DNA of 7,743 bases from Actinomycetota bacterium (GTDB lineage: Bacteria > Actinomycetota > Humimicrobiia > Humimicrobiales > Humimicrobiaceae): NCBI GenBank assembly GCA_018897225.1, contig JAHILC010000059.1, forward strand, positions 1-7,743, read 5' to 3'. Shown in pieces: positions 1 through 6,547 of the stretch. Every line of letters begins with the position of its first letter. Within the stretch, counting starts at the first letter, position 1. Both the position numbers and the translations under genes were made by a program. The notes beneath the pieces were generated by a model, which was not told the DNA's origin, made no database searches, and was given only the letters and a program-made list of their open reading frames with translations.

Positions 1-54
1 AAATAATAAATAATTAAAAATAAAGAGAAACACTGGTTCCTGGAAGGAGTTAAA

Positions 55-1488
55 ATGCAAGAAGTGATAATGCCAAAATTGGGCTTGACGATGGAGACGG
101 GAGTAATTGAAAAGTGGCATAAAAAAGAGGGCGATAAGGTAGAAGCAGGGGAAGTATTGTTTGAAGTAATGACTGATAAAGTATCCCTTGAAGTTGAAGC
201 TTATAATTCTGGAATTGTGAGGAAAATAATCAGGGCAGAAGGCGAAGAAGTCCCAGTTACTGAAGTCATTGCATATATTGGGTCTGCAGGCGAAGCTATC
301 CCCGAAGCTAAAGAAACTATTCCTGCTAGAGTATTAGCTCAGGCGCCACGAGGGGAAATTAAGATTTCACCGCTTGCAAGAAATATCGCAGAGAATAAAG
401 GAATAGATATTTCAAAAATCACTGGAACAGGTCCTGGCGGCAGAATTGTAAAGGAAGATGTTGAAGCCTATGTGGAATCAGGATCAATGGAAGCGCCAGG
501 CCAGCCAAAACCTGCAGCTGCTGGCAGTACTGAGAGTACGGAAAGGTTAAAAATATCACCTCTTGCAAGAAGTCTTGCTAAAGAGATGGGAATAGATTAT
601 TTAAAAGAGTCCATCGCAGGAACAGGTCCTGGCGGAAGAATTGTAAAAGAAGATATACAAACCTACGCTGAAACCAAAAAAGCAACTGATAAGACAACTA
701 CTATAACTACCACTGTAACTACTTCAGCACCAGCAGAGGCAACTGCGATAACTACTCAAGTTGCTGGAGCTGCTTCCGCTGCCGGTAGCCAGTTAAAGGT
801 CAAATCAACCACACCCCTTAAAGGGATAAGAAAAGTTATTGCCGGCAGGATGACTCTTTCAATGACAACAATTCCTCATATAACTCTTACCATAGTTGTT
901 GAAGTAGATAACCTAATCAAATTAAGGGAGAGACTTAAAGGTAAAATATACGAACGTTTTGGAGCCAAAATAACCTACACAGATTTTATAGTTAAAGCTT
1001 CGGCTTCAGTTTTAGCAGAGCAGCCTGTAATAAATTCTTCACTGCAGGAAAACAATCACATCATTTATGATGATATAAACATAGGCCTGGCTGTTGCAAC
1101 AGATGCTGGTCTTATTGTTCCGACAATTTATAATGCAGATAAGATAAGCCTTTATGATATTGCAAGAAAACGAGTTGAACTGATTGAAAAATCTAAACAA
1201 GGCAAGCTTACAATGGAAGAAATCACAAATGGAACATTTACCATAAGCAATCAGGGCATGCTGGGTATTAGAACCTTTACAGCAATCATTAACCCTCCCC
1301 AGGCAGCGATAATGATGGTTGGTGAAATCTATGCTGCCCCGGCAGTAGTGGACGGAAGGATTGAGGCCAAATCATTTATAGAGATTTCACTGGCTGTCGA
1401 TCATAGGATAATCGATGGTGCAGTTGCAGCAATATTTTTACAGAAGTTTGGTGAATATATAAAGAATCCTGAGCTGCTTTTAATTTAA
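55..1488 (+). CDS. Dihydrolipoamide acyltransferase (E2) of a 2-oxoacid/acetoin dehydrogenase complex, with two subunit-binding domains
   Basis: This is the core E2 subunit. Its swinging lipoyl arm takes the acyl group from E1, the catalytic domain passes it to CoA, and the arm is then reoxidised by E3. Residues 1-77 form one lipoyl domain, with the lipoylated lysine K42 in the motif TDKVS. Two peripheral subunit-binding domains follow, at about 101-141 and 163-206; each has ISPLAR and GTGPGGRIVKED. A Thr/Ala-rich linker spans about 207-250. The catalytic domain runs from about 252 to 477, with TISNQGMLG and the active-site motif DHRIIDG (H450, D454). At 477 residues it is a complete E2. A strong AAGGAG lies 5 nt before the ATG. 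The lipoyl domain and the VPVTEVIAYIG region resemble acetoin dehydrogenase E2 (AcoC) and Gram-positive pyruvate dehydrogenase E2. Without the E1 genes, which probably lie upstream of the window, the oxoacid cannot be named. The E2 identity is very secure; the substrate is not. Confidence 0.95.
   Translation: MQEVIMPKLGLTMETGVIEKWHKKEGDKVEAGEVLFEVMTDKVSLEVEAYNSGIVRKIIRAEGEEVPVTEVIAYIGSAGEAIPEAKETIPARVLAQAPRGEIKISPLARNIAENKGIDISKITGTGPGGRIVKEDVEAYVESGSMEAPGQPKPAAAGSTESTERLKISPLARSLAKEMGIDYLKESIAGTGPGGRIVKEDIQTYAETKKATDKTTTITTTVTTSAPAEATAITTQVAGAASAAGSQLKVKSTTPLKGIRKVIAGRMTLSMTTIPHITLTIVVEVDNLIKLRERLKGKIYERFGAKITYTDFIVKASASVLAEQPVINSSLQENNHIIYDDINIGLAVATDAGLIVPTIYNADKISLYDIARKRVELIEKSKQGKLTMEEITNGTFTISNQGMLGIRTFTAIINPPQAAIMMVGEIYAAPAVVDGRIEAKSFIEISLAVDHRIIDGAVAAIFLQKFGEYIKNPELLLI
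355..672 (+). repeat. Tandem duplication of the E3/E1-binding domain inside the E2 gene
   Basis: Two copies of a roughly 41-44 residue peripheral subunit-binding domain are encoded at 355-477 and 541-672, separated by a short Ala/Pro/Ser-rich linker. The 3' halves are nearly identical in DNA: the segments coding for GTGPGGRIVKED at 424-459 and 619-654 differ at only a couple of positions. The 5' halves (ISPLAR then NIAENKGID or SLAKEMGID) have diverged, and copy 2 is two residues longer before the GTG motif. This suggests an internal duplication with partial divergence or gene conversion. Textbook E2 chains have one such domain. Confidence 0.85.
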
Positions 1489-1508
1489 AAAAATATAGTT
1501 TATAAAAA

Positions 1509-1856
1509 ATGAAAGATGAAGAAGCAAAAATAACACTATTCTGTATCAGTTGCAATGAGGAAACACCTCATACCGTACAGTATATCGGTAGTTTTTTGCG
1601 CAGCGTGTCCTGCAATAACTGTACAAAGAAAATAGAGATAGACAGACGTCATCTCAGAACTGTTTTTGCTGAGGATTTCATTGACAGAATACTTACAAAG
1701 CCACACAGGGTGAACGAAGATATGAAGAAAGCGATCGCTACCCTCATGCCGTTTTTCCCGAAGCGGCTGATAAAAGAGCCTTTGAAAGTGCTTAAGGAAA
1801 TATATGCAATCCTGAAGAAAGAAAACGAAGTGAAGGATAAATCAGAAAATAAATAA
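1509..1856 (+). CDS. Small zinc-ribbon protein of unknown function
   Basis: This is a 115-residue soluble protein with no signal peptide or membrane segment. Residues 12-38 carry two CxxC knuckles (C12-I-S-C15 and C35-N-N-C38), the spacing expected of a zinc ribbon. The motif TPHTV sits just after the first knuckle, where histidine-containing zinc ribbons often have a conserved TPH. The remainder (about 45-115) is basic and probably helical, ending in a Lys/Glu-rich tail. The gene follows the E2 stop by 20 nt in the same direction, so it is probably co-transcribed. There is no Shine-Dalgarno before its ATG, but an in-frame TAA at 1503 rules out an earlier start, so translation may depend on coupling to E2. 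Its 3' end overlaps convergent lipB by 15 bp. I have a faint memory of similar short proteins in low-GC anaerobes annotated without function. No role is assigned; nucleic-acid or protein binding is a guess from the fold. Confidence 0.75.
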   Translation: MKDEEAKITLFCISCNEETPHTVQYIGSFLRSVSCNNCTKKIEIDRRHLRTVFAEDFIDRILTKPHRVNEDMKKAIATLMPFFPKRLIKEPLKVLKEIYAILKKENEVKDKSENK

Positions 1857-2561
1857 ATTACTCTTTATTTTAAATATTTTGCAGAAATTTAAAAGCACTT
1901 GTTCTTTGACAACACCAATAGGAATATTTTTATTTAAAATTTTTTGCATAGAGGTTGTGTTATAATCTTTCAAACCACATGCGATAATATTGTTGAAGTA
2001 ATTCAGATCGACATTTACATTTAAGGCAAAACCATGGATTGTAACCCATTTTTTTACGTGCAGGCCTATGGAAGCTATTTTATTGCTGCCGGTAAAAACA
2101 CCCCTAAGCTTATCTATCCTTGTTCCTTTGATATTATACGGTTTGAGGAAATCAATTATTACCTGCTCCAGGTTCCATACGAATAAAGTCAGGTCTTTTC
2201 CCAAATGTGTGAGGTTAAAAATAGGATAGCACACTAATTGGCCTGGACCATGAAAAGTAATATCGCCTCCGCGATTGGATTGAACAAGCTCTATCACTTG
2301 CTTCTCTAAGCTTTCTTTGCTGGCAAGCAAATTCTTGATTTTTCCGCTGTTTCCAATTGTTATCACAGGGTAATGCTCAAGCAGCAAAATTAAACCACGG
2401 ATTTGCTCTGTCCTTACTTTTTCAAATAAATGCATCTGAATCTCGAATGCATCATCATACCCAATCAGTCCGAGATCAAGGCAAGGAATTTCTTCAGTCC
2501 CTCCACATCTTTCGATGCAATCTTCAATTTTATTAATTAGATTATTTTTAGTATTTATCAT
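1842..2561 (-). CDS. lipB: Lipoyl(octanoyl) transferase LipB
   Basis: LipB moves octanoyl from octanoyl-ACP onto the target lysine of lipoyl domains in the cytoplasm; LipA then inserts sulfur. The family motifs are all present: RGGDITFHGPGQ (R97 to Q108), KIASIG with catalytic lysine K161, IHGFALNV (about 176-182), and the acyl-carrying cysteine C195 in IIACGL. The K161-C195 spacing of 34 equals that of E. coli LipB (K135/C169). The usual proline before the catalytic cysteine is alanine here. The protein has 239 residues, with about 27 extra N-terminal residues (three Cys) before the conserved LDLGLIGY. The ATG at 2561 is directly preceded by an in-frame TAA and has no Shine-Dalgarno. The best SD-like sequence (plus-strand 2499-2504) lies inside the gene, 9 nt before an ATT codon at residue 25, so a shorter product is conceivable. 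It lies between E2 and E3 on the opposite strand, and its probable client is the E2 lipoyl domain. Confidence 0.93.
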   Translation of the reverse strand: MINTKNNLINKIEDCIERCGGTEEIPCLDLGLIGYDDAFEIQMHLFEKVRTEQIRGLILLLEHYPVITIGNSGKIKNLLASKESLEKQVIELVQSNRGGDITFHGPGQLVCYPIFNLTHLGKDLTLFVWNLEQVIIDFLKPYNIKGTRIDKLRGVFTGSNKIASIGLHVKKWVTIHGFALNVNVDLNYFNNIIACGLKDYNTTSMQKILNKNIPIGVVKEQVLLNFCKIFKIKSNLFIF

Positions 2562-2571
2562 TTAGTTTTTT

Positions 2572-2600
2572 AATTTAAAGTAATTTTTTAATTTTAGCAA
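2572..2600 (-). promoter_or_regulatory. Possible lipB promoter giving a nearly leaderless transcript
   Basis: On the minus strand, TTGCTA (plus 2595-2600) and TAAATT (plus 2572-2577) are separated by 17 bp. Each matches 4 of 6 bases of the sigma-70 -35 and -10 consensus. Only 10 nt separate the -10 from the lipB ATG, so a transcript starting about 7 nt downstream of it would have almost no leader. This is consistent with the missing Shine-Dalgarno. The -35 overlaps the lpdA ribosome binding site. In DNA this AT-rich such a match can arise by chance. Confidence 0.3.
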
Positions 2601-2604
2601 GGAG
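2599..2604 (+). promoter_or_regulatory. Ribosome binding site of lpdA
   Basis: AAGGAG lies 10 nt before ATG 2615 and fixes the E3 start. It sits inside the 53-bp divergent space between lipB and lpdA. That space, or the 5' part of lipB, must hold the lpdA promoter. I could not pick out a convincing plus-strand promoter there. Confidence 0.7.
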
Positions 2605-2614
2605 TTGAATTTTT

Positions 2615-4009
2615 ATGGAAACAAAAAATACTGATCTGGCAGTGCTGGGTGGAGGTCCTGGGGGATATGTTGCAGCAATCAGGGCCGCAAAGCTGGGTGT
2701 AAAAACAATGGTTATAGAAAAAGAAAATCTTGGCGGTGTCTGCCTTAACTGGGGCTGCATACCTACAAAAGCGCTCTATCATGTTGCTCAAGCCATAGAT
2801 GAAATAAAAAAAGCTGATATTTTTGGAATTAACATTTCGGGCTGGAATCTTGATTTCAAAAAAGCAATGGACAGGAAAGACAAAGTAATTGCTGCTCAAA
2901 GGCAGGGACTTGCTTTCCATTTCAAGAAAAACAATGTAGAACTTGTTATGGGAAACGGCAAACTAATTTCAAGCAATAAAATCCTGGTAACTGGCGAAAA
3001 CGGACAGGAAGTTGAAGTTATTGCAAAAAACATAATAATTGCGACAGGCTCTCATGCTGCTAATGTGCCACCTTTTAATCTTGAGGATGAGGGTGTTATT
3101 GACAATATAGGCATACTGTCACTTACTGCAATTCCTGAATCACTTTTGATTGTTGGCGGTGGTGTAATTGGTTCTGAGTTTGCCAATATTTTCAGTACTT
3201 TTGGAAGCAGTGTTACTATTGTTGAGATGCTGCCAAGAATATTATCCACTGAAGATGTAGAAGTTTCCAAAGTAATTGCGAAAGCCTTTGGGAAGAAGGG
3301 AATAAATGTTTTTACAAATTCAGTAATAGAAGAAGTTAAAAAAGATAAGGGGAAGTTTTTCTGCAAGATAAAAGGTGGGGATGAAATCGTTGCCGATAAG
3401 GCGCTGATTTCCGTGGGCAGAAGGCCAAATTCAACAGGAATAGGCCTTGAAGAAATTGGAATAACTATTGATGATCAAGGTTTTATCAAGGCGGATTCTC
3501 ACTTAAGAACAAATATTCCAAACATATATGCTGTTGGCGATGTCAATGGAGGACTTCAGCTTGCCCATGTTGCATCTGATGAAGGCAAGATCGCTGCAGA
3601 AAATATTGCCGGAAAAGATAAGACCATGGATTACAGGGTAATCCCATGGGCAGTATTTACATCCCCGGAAATAGGTACGGTTGGTTTAAACGAGGAACAG
3701 GCGAGAAGTAAAGGCATTAATGTATGCTTTGGGCTTTTTCCATTCAGCAATAGCGGTAAAGCTTTTATAACTGGCGAAACAGAAGGCTTCATTAAGGTTG
3801 TAACAGACAGAGATTCAGGTGAAATACTTGGCGCCCAGATGGTTGGACCGAGATGTTCTGATTTGGTACACGAAGTTGCTGTTGCAATGAAAGGCGAGAT
3901 GGTTGTAGACACCCTGGCAGAAACAGTCCATTCACATCCAACTCTTTCGGAAGCAGTGATGGAAGCTGCAGAAGACTGCTTTGGAATTGCAACACACATA
4001 ACAAGATGA
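2615..4009 (+). CDS. lpdA: Dihydrolipoyl dehydrogenase (E3)
   Basis: This FAD-dependent E3 flavoenzyme reoxidises the dihydrolipoyl arm of E2 and passes the electrons to NAD+. The FAD-binding GGGPGG motif is at residues 12-17. The redox-active disulfide is C43/C48 in GGVCLNWGCIPTK. The NAD-binding GGGVIG is at 181-186, the second FAD motif YAVGD at 305-309, and the C-terminal active-site motif HSHPTLSE at 439-446, with catalytic H441 and E446. The 464 residues are the usual length, and there is no N-terminal lipoyl extension of the kind some bacterial E3s have. Gene order suggests it serves the E2 encoded upstream, although lipB lies inverted between them, so E3 cannot simply be read through from E2 in one operon. 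The next gene overlaps its stop by 4 nt, implying translational coupling. No key residue is missing. Confidence 0.97.
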   Translation: METKNTDLAVLGGGPGGYVAAIRAAKLGVKTMVIEKENLGGVCLNWGCIPTKALYHVAQAIDEIKKADIFGINISGWNLDFKKAMDRKDKVIAAQRQGLAFHFKKNNVELVMGNGKLISSNKILVTGENGQEVEVIAKNIIIATGSHAANVPPFNLEDEGVIDNIGILSLTAIPESLLIVGGGVIGSEFANIFSTFGSSVTIVEMLPRILSTEDVEVSKVIAKAFGKKGINVFTNSVIEEVKKDKGKFFCKIKGGDEIVADKALISVGRRPNSTGIGLEEIGITIDDQGFIKADSHLRTNIPNIYAVGDVNGGLQLAHVASDEGKIAAENIAGKDKTMDYRVIPWAVFTSPEIGTVGLNEEQARSKGINVCFGLFPFSNSGKAFITGETEGFIKVVTDRDSGEILGAQMVGPRCSDLVHEVAVAMKGEMVVDTLAETVHSHPTLSEAVMEAAEDCFGIATHITR

Positions 4010-4809
4010 TCCATGATATGATTAGACTGCTTGTCACAGATGTAGATGGTACGCTGCTTGATAATAAATCAGAGCTTCCAGATTTTAATAAGAAGGCTTT
4101 GATTGAATGCTTGGACAGGAAAATTGAAATCATACTTGCAACAGGCAAATCTTTTGCTTCTATTTTTTGGCTGGTTGAATTGCTGGGGTTAAAGATGCCC
4201 CAGATAACGCTTAACGGCTCTGTTATTGTAGCCAAAGATTCCCAAATTATCAGTTTTGTTAGGATAAACCCTGAGTATTATCATGAAATAATTGCAGATA
4301 TCAGGCATGGAGGCTGCAGCCCATTAGTAGCGCTGGCAGATGGCAGGATACTCTATGATAAAGAGCATCCAACTTTTGAAGCATTCCGCAAAATCAATGA
4401 GAAGCTTTTAAAGGTGGAGGATATAGATGATGAGAAATATTGCCGTAGTTGCGTGGACATCAGTGTTACTATTAAGGAGTCCGATCCTCTTGACACTTAT
4501 CTCAGGAGCAAATATGAGGGCAAGCTTCAGCTTGTAAGATCGGGAGAGTATTTTTTTGATATACTGGATTTAGATGCCACTAAAGGCAATGCTCTCAAGC
4601 AAATAGCTGAAAAGTTTGGTTTCAAGAAAGAAGAAATAGCTGTTTTAGGCGACAGTTACAATGACCTGAGCATGTTTGATCAATCAGGCTTAAGAATTGC
4701 TGTTAAAAACTCCTATGAAAAAGTTCTCCAGGCAGCAGATTTTGTTACTGATGAAAATTACAATTGCGGGCTTGGCAAGGCAATTTATAAATATATCTTA
4801 AAGGATTAA
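4006..4809 (+). CDS. HAD-superfamily Cof-type phosphatase, substrate unknown
   Basis: This is a cytoplasmic Mg2+-dependent hydrolase, probably acting on a sugar phosphate or another small phosphomonoester. HAD motif I is DVDGTLL, with nucleophile D12 and acid/base D14. Motif II is the threonine of ILATGKS (T46), where many Cof proteins have ATGR. Motif III is K193 in ATKGNAL. Motif IV is GDSYND (D216, D220). A C2-type cap of about 100 residues separates motifs II and III. At 267 residues it is the normal Cof/YbiV size. The ATG at 4006 overlaps the lpdA stop as ATGA; a second ATG at 4018 (residue 5) gives the more typical N-terminus MIRLLVTDVDGT. Neither has a Shine-Dalgarno, so translation is probably coupled to lpdA and the exact start is open. 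Linkage to E3 does not reveal the substrate; repair or removal of a phosphorylated metabolite is only a guess. Confidence 0.9.
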   Translation: MIHDMIRLLVTDVDGTLLDNKSELPDFNKKALIECLDRKIEIILATGKSFASIFWLVELLGLKMPQITLNGSVIVAKDSQIISFVRINPEYYHEIIADIRHGGCSPLVALADGRILYDKEHPTFEAFRKINEKLLKVEDIDDEKYCRSCVDISVTIKESDPLDTYLRSKYEGKLQLVRSGEYFFDILDLDATKGNALKQIAEKFGFKKEEIAVLGDSYNDLSMFDQSGLRIAVKNSYEKVLQAADFVTDENYNCGLGKAIYKYILKD

Positions 4810-4882
4810 AGATATAATTGAAATAATTGAGATAAAGAGAGAGGCAAGTTTTAATTGCCCTGTTTGCGGAAACAAATTCTGA
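4802..4882 (+). other. Possible remnant or short open frame ending in a zinc-knuckle peptide
   Basis: In the +1 frame relative to the phosphatase, an open stretch bounded by TAA 4799 and TGA 4880 encodes a 26-residue peptide ending FNCPVCGNKF. CPxCG is typical of zinc ribbons. There is no ATG, GTG or TTG start in the stretch and no ribosome binding site, so it is unlikely to be a gene by itself. It could be a decayed gene fragment, a +1-frame extension of the phosphatase C-terminus (by frameshift or sequencing error), or chance. Confidence 0.2.
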
Positions 4883-4896
4883 TATAATTTTATAAT
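4883..4896 (+). promoter_or_regulatory. Candidate -10 elements for the FGGY kinase gene
   Basis: Two perfect TATAAT hexamers, at 4883-4888 and 4891-4896, lie 40-60 nt before the kinase start in a 130-bp intergenic region. No good -35 hexamer sits at the right distance from either (the nearest TTG-type sequences, at 4855 and 4864, are at poor spacing). The promoter call is therefore tentative, though a new transcription unit starting here is plausible. Confidence 0.35.
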
Positions 4897-4901
4897 AGTA
4901 A

Positions 4902-4914
4902 ATCAAATAATTTG
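4902..4914 (+). promoter_or_regulatory. Shared AT-rich motif, copy 1 (upstream of the FGGY kinase)
   Basis: ATCAAATAATTTG begins 38 nt before the kinase ATG and 5 nt after a TATAAT. CAAATAATTTG is a short inverted repeat (5-bp arms around a central A). The first 12 bases recur exactly upstream of the reductase gene. An operator or initiation-region element is possible; chance in AT-rich DNA is not excluded. Confidence 0.3.
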
Positions 4915-4939
4915 CTAATTTTTTATACCGGGGGAAACT

Positions 4940-6442
4940 ATGAGCATAATGGGTATCGATATAGGTACTACAGGAACAAAAGCAATTGCATTCAGCGAAG
5001 ATGGCAAAATTCTAGCTCAGGCTTACAATGAATACGACCTTGTTTTTCCAAAACCAAAATGGGTCGAGTTTGATGTAAAAGTAATGTGGGAAAAAGTTTT
5101 TGATGTCATAAAAGGAGTTAATAGCAATGATGTTGTTAAAAAAGATCCCGTTATTGCTCTTTCAGTATCTACGGTTGGTGAAAGTTTTACACCTATAGAT
5201 GAAAAAGGCAAACCTCTTTACAATACCATTTATTCAACGGATGCAAGAAGCATGGCAGAGCTTGAATATATTTACACAAAGATTTCGCCGGAAGAACTTT
5301 ACAGCATAACAGGATATCCTCCAGGATTTGTTGCTCCGCTAAATAAGATATTGTGGGTCAAGAATAACCTGCCTGAAATCTATGCAAAAACTAAAAAATT
5401 CCTTTTTACTGACGATCTGCTTTATCATAATTTGGGAATCAAAGAGACAAAGATGAATTACTCGCTTTGTACGCGAACATTGTTTTTTGACATAAGACAA
5501 AAGAAATGGTCAAAAAGAATACTTGACGAGATAGGTATTGATATAAATTTGTTTTCAGAACCTTCTCCCTCCGGTGTAGAAATAGGGCATGTAAGCGATG
5601 AAGTTGCCAGGGAGCTTGGCTTTAGTCAAAAAGTCTCAGTTATAACCGGCGGCCATGACCAGCCCTGTGCAGCTCTTGGTGTAGGCGCTTTAAGTGGTGG
5701 AATAACTGCCGATGGCATGGGTACGGTTGAATGTGAAATAATTGCTACAGACGAGCTTGTTATAAACAAGGGTATGTTAAAGAATAATTTCAGCACTCAA
5801 ATACATGCAGCGCCAAATGCATATGTTGTGCTTGCTTATAATTTTACTTCAGGAAGTGTGCTAAAATGGTATAGGGATAAAATCTGTACTGATGACAAGA
5901 AAATTGCAGAATCAAAAAAGATCCATTTTAATGACTATTTCTTCTCAATGCTGAATTTTGAACCATCAGGCCTTTATGTCCTGCCATATTTTTCGCCATC
6001 CGGAACACCCTATTTTGACCCTTCGGCCAAAGGCACGATAACAGGATTAAGCCTTGCTTCTACAAAACAGGACATCTTCAAAGCTATTATAGAAGGGCTT
6101 GTCTTTGAGATTGCAATGAATGTTGAACTACTTGAGAAAGCAGGAGTAAAAATAAATGAATTAAGATCTGTCGGCGGCAATTCCATAGCTGATTACTGGC
6201 TTCAATTGAAATCTTCAATTATCAGTAAGCCGATTAAAAGGATGGAAATAAAGGAGGCAGGATGTCTTGCTACCATGATGCTTGCAGGAAGCAGCATTGG
6301 CCTTTTCACAATCCAGGAAGCAGTTTCCAATTTTGTTAAATCAGGAAAAGAGTTTTATCCTGATAGTGCAGTAAGGGAAAGATATCAGGAACATTTTGCT
6401 AATTACAAAAAAATCTACGGGGCGATTAAAGAGATTTTTTAA
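4940..6442 (+). CDS. FGGY-family carbohydrate kinase, substrate unresolved
   Basis: This ATP-dependent kinase phosphorylates a sugar, ketose or polyol in the cytoplasm. The FGGY N-terminal domain (about 3-245) begins with the phosphate-binding loop DIGTTGTK (7-14). It contains STDARS, in the substrate-contact region, and ends with GGHDQPCAALG, where D240 is the expected catalytic base. The C-terminal ATPase domain (about 255-490) has DGMGTVE, the nucleotide-binding GGNSIADYW (412-420) and the usual aromatic-rich tail. At 500 residues it is full length. A GGGGG ribosome binding site lies 5 nt before the ATG. The GHDQPCAALG motif differs from the xylulokinase and glycerol kinase versions I recall and suggests a less characterised FGGY subgroup, so neither xylB nor glpK is assigned. 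Base composition matches the lipoyl-enzyme genes upstream rather than the reductase downstream. Separation from both neighbours by over 100 bp suggests its own transcription unit. Confidence 0.92.
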   Translation: MSIMGIDIGTTGTKAIAFSEDGKILAQAYNEYDLVFPKPKWVEFDVKVMWEKVFDVIKGVNSNDVVKKDPVIALSVSTVGESFTPIDEKGKPLYNTIYSTDARSMAELEYIYTKISPEELYSITGYPPGFVAPLNKILWVKNNLPEIYAKTKKFLFTDDLLYHNLGIKETKMNYSLCTRTLFFDIRQKKWSKRILDEIGIDINLFSEPSPSGVEIGHVSDEVARELGFSQKVSVITGGHDQPCAALGVGALSGGITADGMGTVECEIIATDELVINKGMLKNNFSTQIHAAPNAYVVLAYNFTSGSVLKWYRDKICTDDKKIAESKKIHFNDYFFSMLNFEPSGLYVLPYFSPSGTPYFDPSAKGTITGLSLASTKQDIFKAIIEGLVFEIAMNVELLEKAGVKINELRSVGGNSIADYWLQLKSSIISKPIKRMEIKEAGCLATMMLAGSSIGLFTIQEAVSNFVKSGKEFYPDSAVRERYQEHFANYKKIYGAIKEIF

Positions 6443-6518
6443 AATAAATAAATGCACGCTAAAATGTAATTCATAAAAGCAGTATTTAAATAGGAGCGGG
6501 AATGTAAGGGTTAAAATA

Positions 6519-6538
6519 TATAATTTATCAAATAATTT
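6519..6538 (+). promoter_or_regulatory. Candidate -10 plus shared AT-rich motif, copy 2 (upstream of the reductase)
   Basis: TATAAT at 6519-6524 is followed 2 nt later by ATCAAATAATTT (6527-6538), the same 12 bases found before the kinase gene. Here the motif starts 34 nt before the reductase ATG. No recognisable -35 is present. The 103-bp gap (6443-6545) between kinase and reductase holds nothing else I can name, and there is no clear terminator hairpin after the kinase. Confidence 0.3.
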
Positions 6539-6547
6539 TTAAAGATT

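Noticed and set aside
2575..4235. Several minus-strand open frames opposite lpdA and the phosphatase (2575-2760, 2594-2920, 3052-3366, 3631-4014, 3792-4235)
   Set aside because: They lie antisense to genes with complete, motif-verified proteins, their translations show no recognisable motifs and are Ser/Thr/Pro-rich as expected of shadow frames, and they overlap one another.
4843..4859. GGCAA/TTGCC inverted repeat after the phosphatase gene as a terminator
   Set aside because: The stem is only 5 bp with a 7-nt AT-rich loop and no T-run directly after it, too weak to call an intrinsic terminator.
5023..5211. Minus-strand open frame of 62 codons inside the kinase gene
   Set aside because: It is antisense to the conserved FGGY N-terminal domain, is short, and has no family features.
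6493..6507. GGAG followed by ATG-TAA, a start-stop minimal frame between kinase and reductase
   Set aside because: A two-codon frame is expected by chance in such AT-rich DNA, and nothing links it to the reductase start about 55 nt downstream.
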